DNA of 64,000 nucleotides from Bacillota bacterium (GTDB taxonomy: Bacteria; Bacillota; Bacilli; Paenibacillales; UBA4045), in assembly GCA_023441055.1 (NCBI GenBank), contig JAEZQY010000041.1, forward strand, positions 62,001 to 126,000, written 5' to 3'. Positions 26,341-36,528 of the stretch are shown here, in pieces (within the stretch, counting starts at the first letter, position 1; each line of letters starts with the position of its first letter). The notes below the pieces were generated by a model. The model made no database searches. It was not told where the DNA came from and worked only from the letters and a program-made list of their open reading frames with translations. The translations under genes were made by a program, and so were the position numbers.

Positions 26341-29300
26341 CTAATTCGACTCGACCGTATGATTCGAGATCTTGAACAGATAATCGCCCGGATGGGATCT
26401 TAGTGTAATCTGACCCAGATCGTTCATCACAGGGGCATCTGTTCTGAAGGTATAGTCATTAGCAATCTGTACCGTCGAACCGCCCTCGGGCGTAATCCAT
26501 ACATCATAGGTTTCATTAGGTAGATTAGCCTCTATCTCGACGTGATAGGTCGTATTGGCCGTATACCCGACACTGGCATCGGCGGCATAATCATCGCCGT
26601 CTCTCGCATCGAAGTAGCCATTCGTATACATCCGAACGATCATCGCTAGATGCGAGTAAGCCGTAACCGTCGTAGAAGAATCAGCATAACCCATAACACC
26701 GTCAATATTGTTGCTAAGTGGGGTAACATCATATTCGATGCTCAATACGCCTGTATTGTCGCTGCCAAGTGACTGCGTACCTGCGTTGAAATCGAGCTTG
26801 GAATGCCACTGATCTTCTTCGCCATTCATCACTGAGAATGAAGCTTCGAAAGACCTGCCTTTCGCTCCATTCACATTCACAGTAAATTTGATCGTCGGCG
26901 CAAGCTGGAGGATCGTGATTTCGTTGTCCTTGGACTCCACGCCCGTGGCAGTCCTGTCCAACTCTACCGTTATCGTTCCTGTGTTGAGCTTTGTTGGATC
27001 GGATACGCTGACCTTCAGATTGCTGGTCGTTGCCATCGTCGTGATCGACGCTTTCTTGTTGCTCGTAATGAGATCCACCGTCTGTATGCCGTCATTCCAG
27101 AAGTTAGCTCCTACGACGTTTAATGATTCATCTCTGACCGCATGTACATCTGTAGAGTTCTCAAGAATAGTGATATCCGGGTTACTGGCGTAGCTTGCCA
27201 TTTGTCCAGCCGTTTTATTAGGCAGGACCGCATAAGTATACGTTTTGTTAGCAGGATTAATACCATGCTTGAAGGCCAGACTCTGATAGGTATCTGTGGA
27301 AGCATCGGTTACGATCTCAAGGTACGGCCTCCAGCTTGTCGTCGTATGTTCTCTGGCGGCGTATTCAGTCGTATCATTCGTAGAGACATAACTGGAGTCT
27401 GGATAGACTCGGAGTGAAATATTCTTATCGACAGCAGCTTGCGCGGATTGCGCGCCTGAAGTCACATCGATGGTTACCCATGTGCCTTTGGCCGGGTCCC
27501 ATGAACCCACCACATTACCTGTTGATGCTGGTTTATTAGTCCATTTCACACCAGATTCGGTCCAATTATTCGATACAATCTCTGCATAATTTGCAGTTGC
27601 TCCCGCATAGGATCCAGTCGGGTACAACCTTACCTTGGCACTCGTAATATTGCCTTGCACAGCGGACAGGTCGAATTTGAAATAGGATTCATAATTGTAA
27701 CTGGTGCCATTGGACCTTACAACGGCTACAGGAGCGCTGCCATAATTATTATTTTGATGGTTCCCATCGCCGACGTAAGCATCTGCCGACGGGAAAATCT
27801 TCGTTGTGCCTTCCTTCTTCTCCCGGAGACCATATAGGTCAGAGCTTGTCGGGAAGTAATACCCAATATCTGAGCCGGGCACGTTGCCTTGCAGATGCGC
27901 CCAATTAACGCCATTAAACGTATTAGACCAGTTAGGCGCTCCCTGGTAAGCTGTTCCGTTTACCGTCAATATATTATTGCCGCTACTGTTTAATTGACGG
28001 TTTTCTATGATTGTCTCTACGGGCTGGCCATTGCTTCCTGTAATGCCCGAGCCCAAGGCTACCATCTTATCACCGAGCATAAACCAGGACTTCTTGCCGC
28101 TGAGCGCCGAACCGGTATTCTGGGACATGGAGAAATCCATACCGACCGAGCTGTACAATCCATCCAACGTTGATCCGCCAACCCATGTTTTGGGGTTAGG
28201 ATACAATTTCCAGCCTTGAAGGACACCCACGGTCCCGTCCGTAGTTGTTCCTGGCAATCGAAGCATATCCATCGTTTTCTCGATATTCGTATATTGTGTC
28301 AGGTCATTGTTGTACAGGTAGGTCATACCAGTTCCCGTGTACCAGCCGTTCAAATTCTGGCCGTTGCCATTCTCGAACGAGGATATTGTATTAGAGAACA
28401 TGCTGACCGCAAAACTAAACCCCGGTCTCAAGTGAACAGCATTAGCCATGGCAGGAAATACCTTGCTCTTAATGAGGTCCCCTCTGGGTACAATGGAGGA
28501 ATCGTTTAAAATCTCTCTCAGCTTGATGATTTCTGAAATGGAGAACTCTGTCGTTTCAAAGTAGTTGGCGAAGGTGGTGTCTGACAGGACCCATTCTTTA
28601 ATCATCCTTTTAGTGACTAAGACCTCACCCGCCGGCATGCCGTCCAGCAGACGAAGAAGGCTGACAATGACGCCTCTTCCCGTAACATGATCATCTGTTC
28701 CAAAGCTTCTGCCCTTGACCATGTCCATCATGCCGCCCTTATGAATGAACGGTTCATACGAGTTAGGAATCCAATCCCAGACATGGCTTAAATTCGGATC
28801 GGTTACTTCAAAGCTAGTGCCGTCAAGCAAATTCAGAACATTGGACAGGCTTTTTAACAAGCTGCCGCCATAACCCCCAATGTACGCGATGTGACCATGC
28901 TGGATGAAGGATCCGTCCTCATAGAATCCATCTCCAGATGTTACATAAGGGAACACTGGGCTAATGGCATCTCTTGCGGCAACGACCTTCGCAATGTTAT
29001 TGCCAATGATACCGCGCAGGGCGACCACCATAACCCGATCGGTCAGGTTTGCGCCTGTTTGAATGTCGCCGGGGTTATCCTTCGTCCCTTTGTGTCCGGG
29101 TTCCGGGACATAATAGTCGATCGCCCGCATATAATTGTTGATCTGATCCTGCGTCAGATCGTCATACATGAGGATCAGCAAGTCATTAAGCGCCTGGGGG
29201 CCGCTGATCTGCCAATGAAACCAGTTATTATACTCCGGAGTATTCTCGTTGTATTTGTTGGCATACATGAAGTCAATCCCGTCGATAATCGCAGCCTTTA

Positions 29301-30216
29301 ACGCGGAATTATGATAGAGCGCCGAACCCTCCAGATGATAAGCGAGCGCCATGTTTCTCAACTGCTCGAAGGCCCATGTGATATTCCAGGACTGGGCGGG
29401 ATTCGCCATATCCGCCCATAGAGCTGTACGTCCCGGCGATTGATCCATAGATGCCCAGCGAGCCTGAGCTGTAGCTGCAATGTTGTTGATATAGCTGGCT
29501 ATAGCCGGATCTGAGAGGTTATAGCCAGCACCGCCGGTAAGTCTGTTAAACCAATCCTGACGCATGGCTTCAAGCTCAACAGCGGTAGATCTTACGTCAT
29601 CAACCCAAGCTGTACCCTGCGTAGTCCCATTCGCCCCCAGGAAAATTTCAATTCTATAAGCGGTCGCGCCACTGGGAATCGTAAGCGTGGTTTCGGTATA
29701 AGACCAATCATTGGTTCCTGTGAATGTAGCTAATGTTCCGTAATAGATGTTTCCGACTTTTGCTCCTGCATCGTTTATAAACTGTATTCTAGGCAGTACT
29801 TTCTCCACTACATTGGCAGTCTTGATCCACATGCCAATTCTGTACACCCCGCCTGCGCTGACACCTGTAATATCCTGACTAATCGACGAACGGGCATTCG
29901 TCGTATGTGTGATTCGGAGAGAACGGTTTCCACTATGCTTAACATCACTAACTGCGGTGTACTCAGGCGTGCCGCTGGCCGGCCAGATGGACCACGGCTT
30001 CGCCTCATTATTCTTCCAATAGTATCCATTGGTTCCATAGGCATGAGCAGGACTTGACACCGTCTCGAATCCGCCATTATCCACCGTTCCGGCTTGTGAT
30101 GATGCCGCTGCCGGCCTAACACTGTTCGGGAACATGCCCAGAGGATTCTTACCGCTAAGGACGACAGCAGCAATCAGCAACATCATCATACATGTTCTTA
30201 CTATGGAATTTTTCAT
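26341..30216 (-). CDS. secreted PL8-family polysaccharide lyase with inserted carbohydrate-binding domain
   Basis: 1291 residues. A signal peptide covers about 1-35. Residues 40-210 form a CBM4/9-like sandwich (N-G-G-F-E-T). The PL8 toroid follows, with catalytic Asn in T-G-A-N-L-T-D (about 385), His and Tyr in Q-H-G-H-I-A-Y-I-G-G-Y-G (about 438) and K-G-R-S-F (about 505). The PL8 beta-domain starts near 600, is interrupted at about 803-968 by a DNRLRE/CBM96-like domain, and resumes at Y-Q-S-L-A-F-K-H-G. The last 180 residues are LamG-like. PL8 enzymes cleave hyaluronan, chondroitin or xanthan by beta-elimination. The start at 30216 is chosen because GAGGAGGG lies 11 bases upstream. Confidence 0.92.
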   Translation of the reverse strand: MKNSIVRTCMMMLLIAAVVLSGKNPLGMFPNSVRPAAASSQAGTVDNGGFETVSSPAHAYGTNGYYWKNNEAKPWSIWPASGTPEYTAVSDVKHSGNRSLRITHTTNARSSISQDITGVSAGGVYRIGMWIKTANVVEKVLPRIQFINDAGAKVGNIYYGTLATFTGTNDWSYTETTLTIPSGATAYRIEIFLGANGTTQGTAWVDDVRSTAVELEAMRQDWFNRLTGGAGYNLSDPAIASYINNIAATAQARWASMDQSPGRTALWADMANPAQSWNITWAFEQLRNMALAYHLEGSALYHNSALKAAIIDGIDFMYANKYNENTPEYNNWFHWQISGPQALNDLLILMYDDLTQDQINNYMRAIDYYVPEPGHKGTKDNPGDIQTGANLTDRVMVVALRGIIGNNIAKVVAARDAISPVFPYVTSGDGFYEDGSFIQHGHIAYIGGYGGSLLKSLSNVLNLLDGTSFEVTDPNLSHVWDWIPNSYEPFIHKGGMMDMVKGRSFGTDDHVTGRGVIVSLLRLLDGMPAGEVLVTKRMIKEWVLSDTTFANYFETTEFSISEIIKLREILNDSSIVPRGDLIKSKVFPAMANAVHLRPGFSFAVSMFSNTISSFENGNGQNLNGWYTGTGMTYLYNNDLTQYTNIEKTMDMLRLPGTTTDGTVGVLQGWKLYPNPKTWVGGSTLDGLYSSVGMDFSMSQNTGSALSGKKSWFMLGDKMVALGSGITGSNGQPVETIIENRQLNSSGNNILTVNGTAYQGAPNWSNTFNGVNWAHLQGNVPGSDIGYYFPTSSDLYGLREKKEGTTKIFPSADAYVGDGNHQNNNYGSAPVAVVRSNGTSYNYESYFKFDLSAVQGNITSAKVRLYPTGSYAGATANYAEIVSNNWTESGVKWTNKPASTGNVVGSWDPAKGTWVTIDVTSGAQSAQAAVDKNISLRVYPDSSYVSTNDTTEYAAREHTTTSWRPYLEIVTDASTDTYQSLAFKHGINPANKTYTYAVLPNKTAGQMASYASNPDITILENSTDVHAVRDESLNVVGANFWNDGIQTVDLITSNKKASITTMATTSNLKVSVSDPTKLNTGTITVELDRTATGVESKDNEITILQLAPTIKFTVNVNGAKGRSFEASFSVMNGEEDQWHSKLDFNAGTQSLGSDNTGVLSIEYDVTPLSNNIDGVMGYADSSTTVTAYSHLAMIVRMYTNGYFDARDGDDYAADASVGYTANTTYHVEIEANLPNETYDVWITPEGGSTVQIANDYTFRTDAPVMNDLGQITLRSHPGDYLFKISNHTVESN

Positions 30217-30323
30217 ATACGAATAATCCCTCCTCAGAAATAGGCTTAATGATGACAACGCTTACATCGGCTTCACACAAAAGACTGTGTGAATACACAG
30301 CCTCTTGCGTGAATATCATCCTG

Positions 30324-31997
30324 TTATTTCGCGCTGTTATATCGATCCAATGCTCCTTGATATACGGCCAAGAACTGCTCCAAGCCCATTTTGTTCAGCG
30401 TCTTCAGATAGTCATCCCACTCTTCTTCAATTCCGCCTTCCATAATCCACTTCGCATACAAACCATCTGCGTATGGATTAATGTCGCTGCCCATGGTTGC
30501 GATTTGCTGCGATTCTTCTTGACTGAAGAACAGCTTCGGCAGTACTTCTTTCGGGAAATGATCGATATAGAGCTTATCGTACTCGCTCTTCTGCTTGTAG
30601 ACCGCTGTCTCATCAACCAGTCGTTCGGAATTGCTGTAGGTCATAAAGTTAATACGCGATGAGTTGCTTGGGTTATTGAATTGCTCTGCCGGATTGTTAG
30701 GGTCAAGAGCACGAAGCAGCTTTACTTTGCCATCTGCGCCCTTCTCCAAATAATCGCCGTATCTTCCTCCGTTAGCCATCTGCATCTGAATATCGTCGGA
30801 GATGACATGGTCGATCCAGCGCATAATGAGCTCCGGGTTTTGCGCGGCGTTAGTAATAGCGAAGCTGCCGCGAGAGTTAAGACCATAGGCATACTCCACG
30901 AACAAGGAATCCCCATTCGGGCCGGCTAGCGGCGGAATTGCGATGTAATCTTCCACCTCTGCGTCATTATTCGCCCATGATGTAGCACGCCAGGTTTGCA
31001 TGACGCCTACGGTGCGGGGCACGGTTTTCAGCTTCGCATTATAGGCATTTCTGTCCTGTGTGAATGTCTCAACGTCGATCAAACCTTGTTCGTATAAGCG
31101 ATGGAAGTATTGGATCGCTTCCTTATATTCCGGCTGGGCCAGGGAATAGATGATTTTACCGTCTTCTACCCAGATATGATTCACTGCGCCGGCTCCGTAC
31201 TGATCAATCAGACCGAAGGCGCCGAACAGGTTGGAGAAGTAGCCTGAATTCGTATGAAGCAGCAATGGGATTTCATCTTTTTTCCCATTCTCATTCAGAT
31301 CCGCTTTGAAGGCAATCAGCAGCTGCTCAAATTCATCCGTTGTCGTAGGGATCTCCATGTCGACCTTCTCCAGCCATGCTTTATTGACGAAGATAGGCGA
31401 ATTTACCCTGACGCTCTGACGATCGCCCAGGAATGAAGGAATGCCATAGATGTGGCCGTCCGGAGCTGTAATTTCTGATCTTAATTCAGGAAACTCCTCA
31501 AATGCTTTCATCAAATTCGGTGAATACTTTTCAATGAGATCTTCCAATGGAATCAATTGGCCTGTAGCTCCATAATTCAGCAGGTCGGAATCGGTAAACA
31601 TGCCGTGGCCGATAAAGGCTTCCGGTAAATCATTGGAGGCGAACACCAAGCCTTTACGCTCAGGCCACTGGCTGAGAGCAATGTCTTGCCAGTCCACTTT
31701 CACATTCGTTTCTTGCTCGATATCTTGCCAGAGCAGGATTTCATTGCTTGCAGGGAAACCGTCAGTAACGACTGTCATCAGCTTGATCGTTGCGGTCTCT
31801 TTCAATGGCAGAGTTAAATCAGATTCGTTCGGCTGCTCTGTTGACCCTGCTCCCTCCGACTCAGCAGGCGGGGCAGTTGCATTGGATGCAGTGTCGTTGG
31901 CATTGCTTGCATTGTTCGTATTGTTAGCACATGCGGCAAGCAAGATGAATACCAGCAGTATGGCTAACACTGTGCTCAGTCTTTTCGTTGTTTTCAA
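30324..31997 (-). CDS. oligosaccharide-binding lipoprotein, LplA type
   Basis: 557 residues with a lipobox L-L-A-A-C (lipid on C23), followed by an Asn/Ala/Ser-rich linker to about residue 55. The mature part is a large family 1 binding protein (F-P-A-S-N-E-I-L-L-W region, W-I-D-H-V-I near the end). It is predicted to capture unsaturated oligosaccharides released by the PL8 lyase encoded next to it (107 bp downstream) and pass them to the permeases encoded upstream. The start has AGGAGGT in front. Binding protein after both permeases is the reverse of the order in the other importer at 7-11 kb. Confidence 0.92.
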   Translation of the reverse strand: MKTTKRLSTVLAILLVFILLAACANNTNNASNANDTASNATAPPAESEGAGSTEQPNESDLTLPLKETATIKLMTVVTDGFPASNEILLWQDIEQETNVKVDWQDIALSQWPERKGLVFASNDLPEAFIGHGMFTDSDLLNYGATGQLIPLEDLIEKYSPNLMKAFEEFPELRSEITAPDGHIYGIPSFLGDRQSVRVNSPIFVNKAWLEKVDMEIPTTTDEFEQLLIAFKADLNENGKKDEIPLLLHTNSGYFSNLFGAFGLIDQYGAGAVNHIWVEDGKIIYSLAQPEYKEAIQYFHRLYEQGLIDVETFTQDRNAYNAKLKTVPRTVGVMQTWRATSWANNDAEVEDYIAIPPLAGPNGDSLFVEYAYGLNSRGSFAITNAAQNPELIMRWIDHVISDDIQMQMANGGRYGDYLEKGADGKVKLLRALDPNNPAEQFNNPSNSSRINFMTYSNSERLVDETAVYKQKSEYDKLYIDHFPKEVLPKLFFSQEESQQIATMGSDINPYADGLYAKWIMEGGIEEEWDDYLKTLNKMGLEQFLAVYQGALDRYNSAK

Positions 31998-32088
31998 TGG
32001 TGGGACCTCCTTGTTTTTTCACTCATATACTTAAGGAACGCTGCGCAGTCCGCTCCGTTAAGCCGCAGTTAGGGCTCGTTACGATGCC

Positions 32089-32976
32089 TTAAGCTTTCAC
32101 TGAACCGATCATGACACCTTTCACAAAGTACTTCTGCAAGAAGGGGTAGATAATCAGGACAGGCAAGCTGCTGACAACAATTAAAGCATACTTGAGCTGC
32201 TCGATCTCATTCTGACGCCGGACGAGATCCTCTTGTCCAGTCACCAGATCTGCATCAACTTCGCTTGAGATCAGAATACCTCTTAGTACAAGCTGCAATG
32301 AGAATTTATTCTTATCACTCAAATAAATAAGAGAGTTGAAGAAGTCATTCCAATGCGTTACGCCGTAATAGAGTGTTAGAACCGCAATGATTGGAGCGGA
32401 AAGCGGAAGTACGATCTTGAAAAAATAAGCGAAATGATTACATCCGTCAATTTGTGCGGCTTCAAATAACTCATCCGGCAAAGAGGACTGCAGGAAGGTT
32501 CGAGCGATGATGACATTAAATACGTTCACCATGCCCATCACAATCATGACTGTATAAGTATCCAGCAAACCTAAATTCTTCACAAGAAGATAAGTCGGGA
32601 TAAGCCCGCCGGTAAAGAACATTGGAATCAATAAGTAAATCGTCATGGCTTTCTTGCCTGCAAACACTTTTCGAGAAAGCGCATAAGCAAAACCCATCGA
32701 TACCGCTATATTCAAAATAGTACCCGCCACGGTATAGAAAATCGTATTCCGATAACCGATCCAAACTTGCGTATAATCAAATACCCTTTGATAGCCGGCA
32801 AAGGTGATGTCTTTCGGTAAAAATACCATCGAACCATTATTGACACTGGTCGGATCTGAGAATGAAGCGATAACGATGAAGTACAAAGGATAAAAGACAA
32901 TGAGAAGTACAATTGTAAGGATTGTATAGTTCATACAATCGAAGATGATATCCCCTTTGGATCGTGAGATATTCAT
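32089..32976 (-). CDS. oligosaccharide ABC importer permease, LplC/YtcP type
   Basis: 295 residues, six membrane helices, EAA loop E-A-A-Q-I-D-G-C-N-H-F-A-Y-F-F-K and the C-terminal F-L-Q-K-Y-F-V-K-G-V-M-I-G-S-V-K-A. I set the start at 32976 (M-N-I-S-R-S-K-G), which has AGGAGG 9 bases upstream, rather than the in-frame ATG at 33036 inside the previous gene. It starts 13 bp after its partner permease and forms the second half of the channel. Confidence 0.93.
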   Translation of the reverse strand: MNISRSKGDIIFDCMNYTILTIVLLIVFYPLYFIVIASFSDPTSVNNGSMVFLPKDITFAGYQRVFDYTQVWIGYRNTIFYTVAGTILNIAVSMGFAYALSRKVFAGKKAMTIYLLIPMFFTGGLIPTYLLVKNLGLLDTYTVMIVMGMVNVFNVIIARTFLQSSLPDELFEAAQIDGCNHFAYFFKIVLPLSAPIIAVLTLYYGVTHWNDFFNSLIYLSDKNKFSLQLVLRGILISSEVDADLVTGQEDLVRRQNEIEQLKYALIVVSSLPVLIIYPFLQKYFVKGVMIGSVKA

Positions 32977-32989
32977 AGCGCATGGCCTC

Positions 32990-33934
32990 CTACCAAAGAC
33001 TGGAATTGGATAGTCGTCTAGCAATTTGATTGACAATAATAAGCAGAACGATATTGATGGCGGAATTAAATAGATTGATGGCCGTAGAATAACTGTATTG
33101 ACTATTGATCAGACCGATTTTGTAAATATAGGTTGCAATGATTTCCTGTGAATTGGCTGTCGTTGGTGTCTGCATCAGGTACAGCTTCTGAAAGCCTACA
33201 TTCATGATTTGACCAGCGTTAAGAATGAACAGGATCACTGCTGTAGGCAGAATGCCTGGTATATCGATATGTCTGATTAGCCTCCACTTGGTAGCTCCGT
33301 CCACTTTGGCTGCTTCGTATAGTTCAGGACTAATCGAGGATAACGCGGCCAAATAGATAATGCTCGACCAACCCATGTTCTGCCATATACCGGATAAGAC
33401 ATAAATGGTCTTGAAATAAGCGGGGTTAGCCATGAATAACACCGGCTCGCCGCCAAAGAAGACAATAATATGATTCAAAATCCCTGAACGAGGCGACAGG
33501 AACAGAAACAGCATGCCGACGATAACTACAATGGAGATGAAATGCGGCGCATAGGTCACGGTTTGAACAAGCGATTTGAAACGCTTGCTCTGCACTTGAT
33601 TCAACAATAAAGCCAGTATAATGGGTATCGGAAATCCCAGCGCTAACTCATAAAGGCTGATTCCAACCGTATTCTTGATTAGGGTCCAGAATTGAAATGA
33701 GTTGAAAAACCGTTCAAAGTGCTCGAAGCCTGCCCATGGACTTCCCAGTATACCTTTCACCGCATTAAAGTTTTTAAAGGCGATGGAAGCCCCGTACATG
33801 GGGATGTAGTTGAAAATAAACAGATAGACGATTGCTGGCAGCGCTAATAAATAAATTTGATAATCTCGCATTAACTTCGCTGATATTTTCAACTTTCGAG
33901 AACTCTCCACTTCGCTTTCCTCCCGACTGTTCAT
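32990..33934 (-). CDS. oligosaccharide ABC importer permease, LplB/YteP type
   Basis: 314 residues with a charged N-terminus of about 25 and six membrane helices. The EAA-like loop is E-A-A-K-V-D-G-A-T-K-W-R-L-I-R. It is the first gene of the PL8 utilisation operon, transcribed away from the divergent AraC regulator at 34167. A cre-like site lies 38-52 bp upstream of its start, suggesting catabolite repression of the whole operon. The ribosome site is weak (AGGT). No ATPase gene is present, as usual for this class. Confidence 0.92.
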   Translation of the reverse strand: MNSREESEVESSRKLKISAKLMRDYQIYLLALPAIVYLFIFNYIPMYGASIAFKNFNAVKGILGSPWAGFEHFERFFNSFQFWTLIKNTVGISLYELALGFPIPIILALLLNQVQSKRFKSLVQTVTYAPHFISIVVIVGMLFLFLSPRSGILNHIIVFFGGEPVLFMANPAYFKTIYVLSGIWQNMGWSSIIYLAALSSISPELYEAAKVDGATKWRLIRHIDIPGILPTAVILFILNAGQIMNVGFQKLYLMQTPTTANSQEIIATYIYKIGLINSQYSYSTAINLFNSAINIVLLIIVNQIARRLSNSSLW

Positions 33935-33971
33935 GTTGCTGACCTGAATTTTTGTCTGCCTTTACTCTAAA

Positions 33972-33986
33972 AGAAAACGCTTTACA
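33972..33986 (-). promoter_or_regulatory. cre-like catabolite repression site before the PL8 operon
   Basis: AGAAAACGCTTTACA matches the CcpA operator core (TGWAARCGYTWNCA) at all but the first T and keeps the central CG with flanking A/T arms. It lies between the divergent regulator and the first permease, so bound CcpA could repress the operon. Confidence 0.55.
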
Positions 33987-34166
33987 TTGTAAATTCACAT
34001 TATTTTTTGCGATATGCACGACATCCACGCTGGATCTACAAAGTTTTTGCACCGAATTAACATTTTTTTAACGAATACACACTTTATATTTTCGACGATT
34101 TGTTCAAAAGAACTGTGTTAAAATATGAACACTATATAGAGAAGATAAATCAGGGGGCTGGCTCTA

Positions 34167-36434
34167 TTGATGAATCTTGGAAGTGCTTACAAGATGTTCT
34201 ACAAGCATCTCATTTCTTATGTTGTCATCTTACTTGTACCGTTGATTATATTTGGCATTCTCATTTACTTTTACTTCATTGGGATTATTAAAGAGGATGT
34301 GCTTGCGAACAATCTGAATAAATTGGATCGCGCGCGGGAAGCGATAGACAATCAGGTCGAGCAACTTTTCACTATCAGCACGCAGTTGAATATTAAGAAT
34401 ACGGACTCCTTTTTCTTCCAGGATCGTCCGTTGCGGGCAGTGAATACGATTAGCGAATTAAGCAACTATGCTTCAACCAATAATTTCATTTTCGATATCT
34501 TGTTCTATTATCGCGGAGACGACTTTATCTATTCGTCCACCAGCTCCTATGAGATTCCGTTTATGCTTGATCATATTTATCAATATGAGAATTTGGATGA
34601 AGCGTCATTCAAACAACTTATTAATGAGGTCTCCAAGACGGAAGTCCGCCCTGCGGAAAATATTTATCTATACAAAAGCCGTTCCGCTTCCCGATTTGTT
34701 ACATTCATCTTTCCACTGTCGATGAATGGATTCCAATATACCCGTACGGCCTTAATACTGGCCCCGGAAGCCTCTTTTCGAAATCTGCTAAAGGATTCCA
34801 TGAGAGACTACAGCGGCGACACAGCCATCCTGGATGCCAGCGGACGCGTTATCGTCTCGTTGAATGACGATGAATATCTGAACTCGGACAGCTTTCAGAG
34901 CTTGCTGAATGGATCAGAGAGCCAGATCAATCGTACGATCTCGCTTCATCATAAGGATTACCTGTTCTCCTATGTGAAATCGGATCAGACGGGCTGGCAA
35001 TACGTTGCATTAGTTCCTGCCGATCAGATCTTGATCAGAGTCACCACATTGAAGCTTATCCTAATATTCCTCACGGCATTCATTCTGGTCATTGGCGGAG
35101 CCATCATCTATCTAATGATGAGAATGAACTATCGGCCGATTTATCGTCTGAAACAGTATACGGACAGCTTGTGGAAGGAGAACAAGAACAGCAGTAATGA
35201 GCTTGATCATGTTCGGGATACGCTGGAATTTCTGAATGCTCGCCTGCAAGATCATTCATTGGCGGCTCGCGACTACTTCCTATTCCAGCTATTGAAGGGC
35301 GCCCTGACAACGAATGACGAGATCATAAGGAAATCACATCATGTGAGCATTAACCTCATTGATGGAGCCTATCGGGTCGTCACCTTCCAATTCAATCGAG
35401 ATGTGCGGCCATTATCTGACGACACGGAGCTTATCGAGATGGAACTATTGGAGCGTCTTATGCCTGAGCCGTTCCATGGATACTTCCGCGACCAATTGGA
35501 TATCGGGAGAATTGTTGTGGTGCTTGTCTATCCGGTTGCTGAACGTGAACGTCTGGATACGGCGATGGAACAGTTGAAACGGGAAATTGATACGCGGTAT
35601 GGAAGCCCGGCAACACTGGGTATAGGCTCCGAGTATATGGAGCCGGTTATGGTCCCGAAATCGTATATGGAATCATTAGCTTCCATCGATTATCGGCTGC
35701 TCAAAGGGGCCGGGAAGATCATTCATTATGAAGAAATCGCCGAAGAGACGACCACGCTGGATCATTATCCGCATAGTGATCTGGAGAAGCTGAAGCTGCT
35801 CATTATGCAGGGCAACAAAGATCAAATCAATCTATTTATGGATGGGGTTGTCCACTATATGAGGACAGGGAACACCTCCGTATTCGTCGCTCGAATGGTT
35901 TGCTTCGACATCTTAAGCACAGTGCTCAGAACCTTCGATGAAATTAATAAACAGTACGCGAGCGATAAACTGCAATATCCTGACGTATTTGATCTGACAG
36001 AATTCGAATCGATCGATGAGTTGGCGGCTATCGTGCGCGGGCTGAGCGAGGATATTGAACAGTTTCTGAGAAGACAGGAGGAGAATCGCGAGCTTGACCT
36101 GATCGATCAGATGATCGCCCACTTGAGGGAGAACTATATCAACCCTGATTTTAATATCCAGCAGCTAGCGGATCACTTCAATATGTCACAGGCGAAGATC
36201 AGCCAATACTTCAAGGAACGGACGGGACAAAATTTAATCGATTACGAGACAGAGTTGAAGATGGAGCGCGCGAAGCAATTGCTTCGCACTAGCAAGCTTC
36301 CGCTGCGTGATATCGCACTTAATGTCGGCTATTACAACGTGACCAGCTTTATCCGCAGGTTTAAGCAGATCGTATCCCTGACTCCCGGCGAATTCAGAAA
36401 GCTTCATGAGCACGGGAACGAGACTCATCCATAG
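34167..36434 (+). CDS. membrane-anchored AraC-family regulator of the PL8 locus
   Basis: 755 residues. Membrane helices at about 14-38 and 295-318 enclose an extracellular sensor region; the cytoplasmic part ends in a double helix-turn-helix (F-N-I-Q-Q-L-A-D-H-F-N-M-S-Q-A-K-I-S-Q-Y-F-K and I-A-L-N-V-G-Y). It has the same architecture as the regulator at 5229 but only distant sequence. It is divergent from the import and lyase operon and very probably activates it on sensing a lyase product outside. The start is TTG at 34167 (GGGGG 9 bases upstream) or the adjacent ATG at 34170. It ends before a strong terminator. Confidence 0.93.
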   Translation: MMNLGSAYKMFYKHLISYVVILLVPLIIFGILIYFYFIGIIKEDVLANNLNKLDRAREAIDNQVEQLFTISTQLNIKNTDSFFFQDRPLRAVNTISELSNYASTNNFIFDILFYYRGDDFIYSSTSSYEIPFMLDHIYQYENLDEASFKQLINEVSKTEVRPAENIYLYKSRSASRFVTFIFPLSMNGFQYTRTALILAPEASFRNLLKDSMRDYSGDTAILDASGRVIVSLNDDEYLNSDSFQSLLNGSESQINRTISLHHKDYLFSYVKSDQTGWQYVALVPADQILIRVTTLKLILIFLTAFILVIGGAIIYLMMRMNYRPIYRLKQYTDSLWKENKNSSNELDHVRDTLEFLNARLQDHSLAARDYFLFQLLKGALTTNDEIIRKSHHVSINLIDGAYRVVTFQFNRDVRPLSDDTELIEMELLERLMPEPFHGYFRDQLDIGRIVVVLVYPVAERERLDTAMEQLKREIDTRYGSPATLGIGSEYMEPVMVPKSYMESLASIDYRLLKGAGKIIHYEEIAEETTTLDHYPHSDLEKLKLLIMQGNKDQINLFMDGVVHYMRTGNTSVFVARMVCFDILSTVLRTFDEINKQYASDKLQYPDVFDLTEFESIDELAAIVRGLSEDIEQFLRRQEENRELDLIDQMIAHLRENYINPDFNIQQLADHFNMSQAKISQYFKERTGQNLIDYETELKMERAKQLLRTSKLPLRDIALNVGYYNVTSFIRRFKQIVSLTPGEFRKLHEHGNETHP

Positions 36435-36477
36435 CGTCAAGCCTTCTCGTTTGCCGCATACCGGGTACAGAAGGTTA

Positions 36478-36501
36478 AGCCGGGCTCATGAGAGCCCGGC
36501 T
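36478..36501. terminator. GC-rich hairpin between convergent genes
   Basis: AGCCGGGCTC, loop ATGA, GAGCCCGGCT: a perfect 10-bp stem placed 44 bp after the AraC gene and 28 bp after the stop of the convergent stalk-domain gene. The T-run is weak, but the position suits a bidirectional terminator. Confidence 0.7.
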
Positions 36502-36528
36502 GCTTGCCATCTCTATATCCATCGCCCG

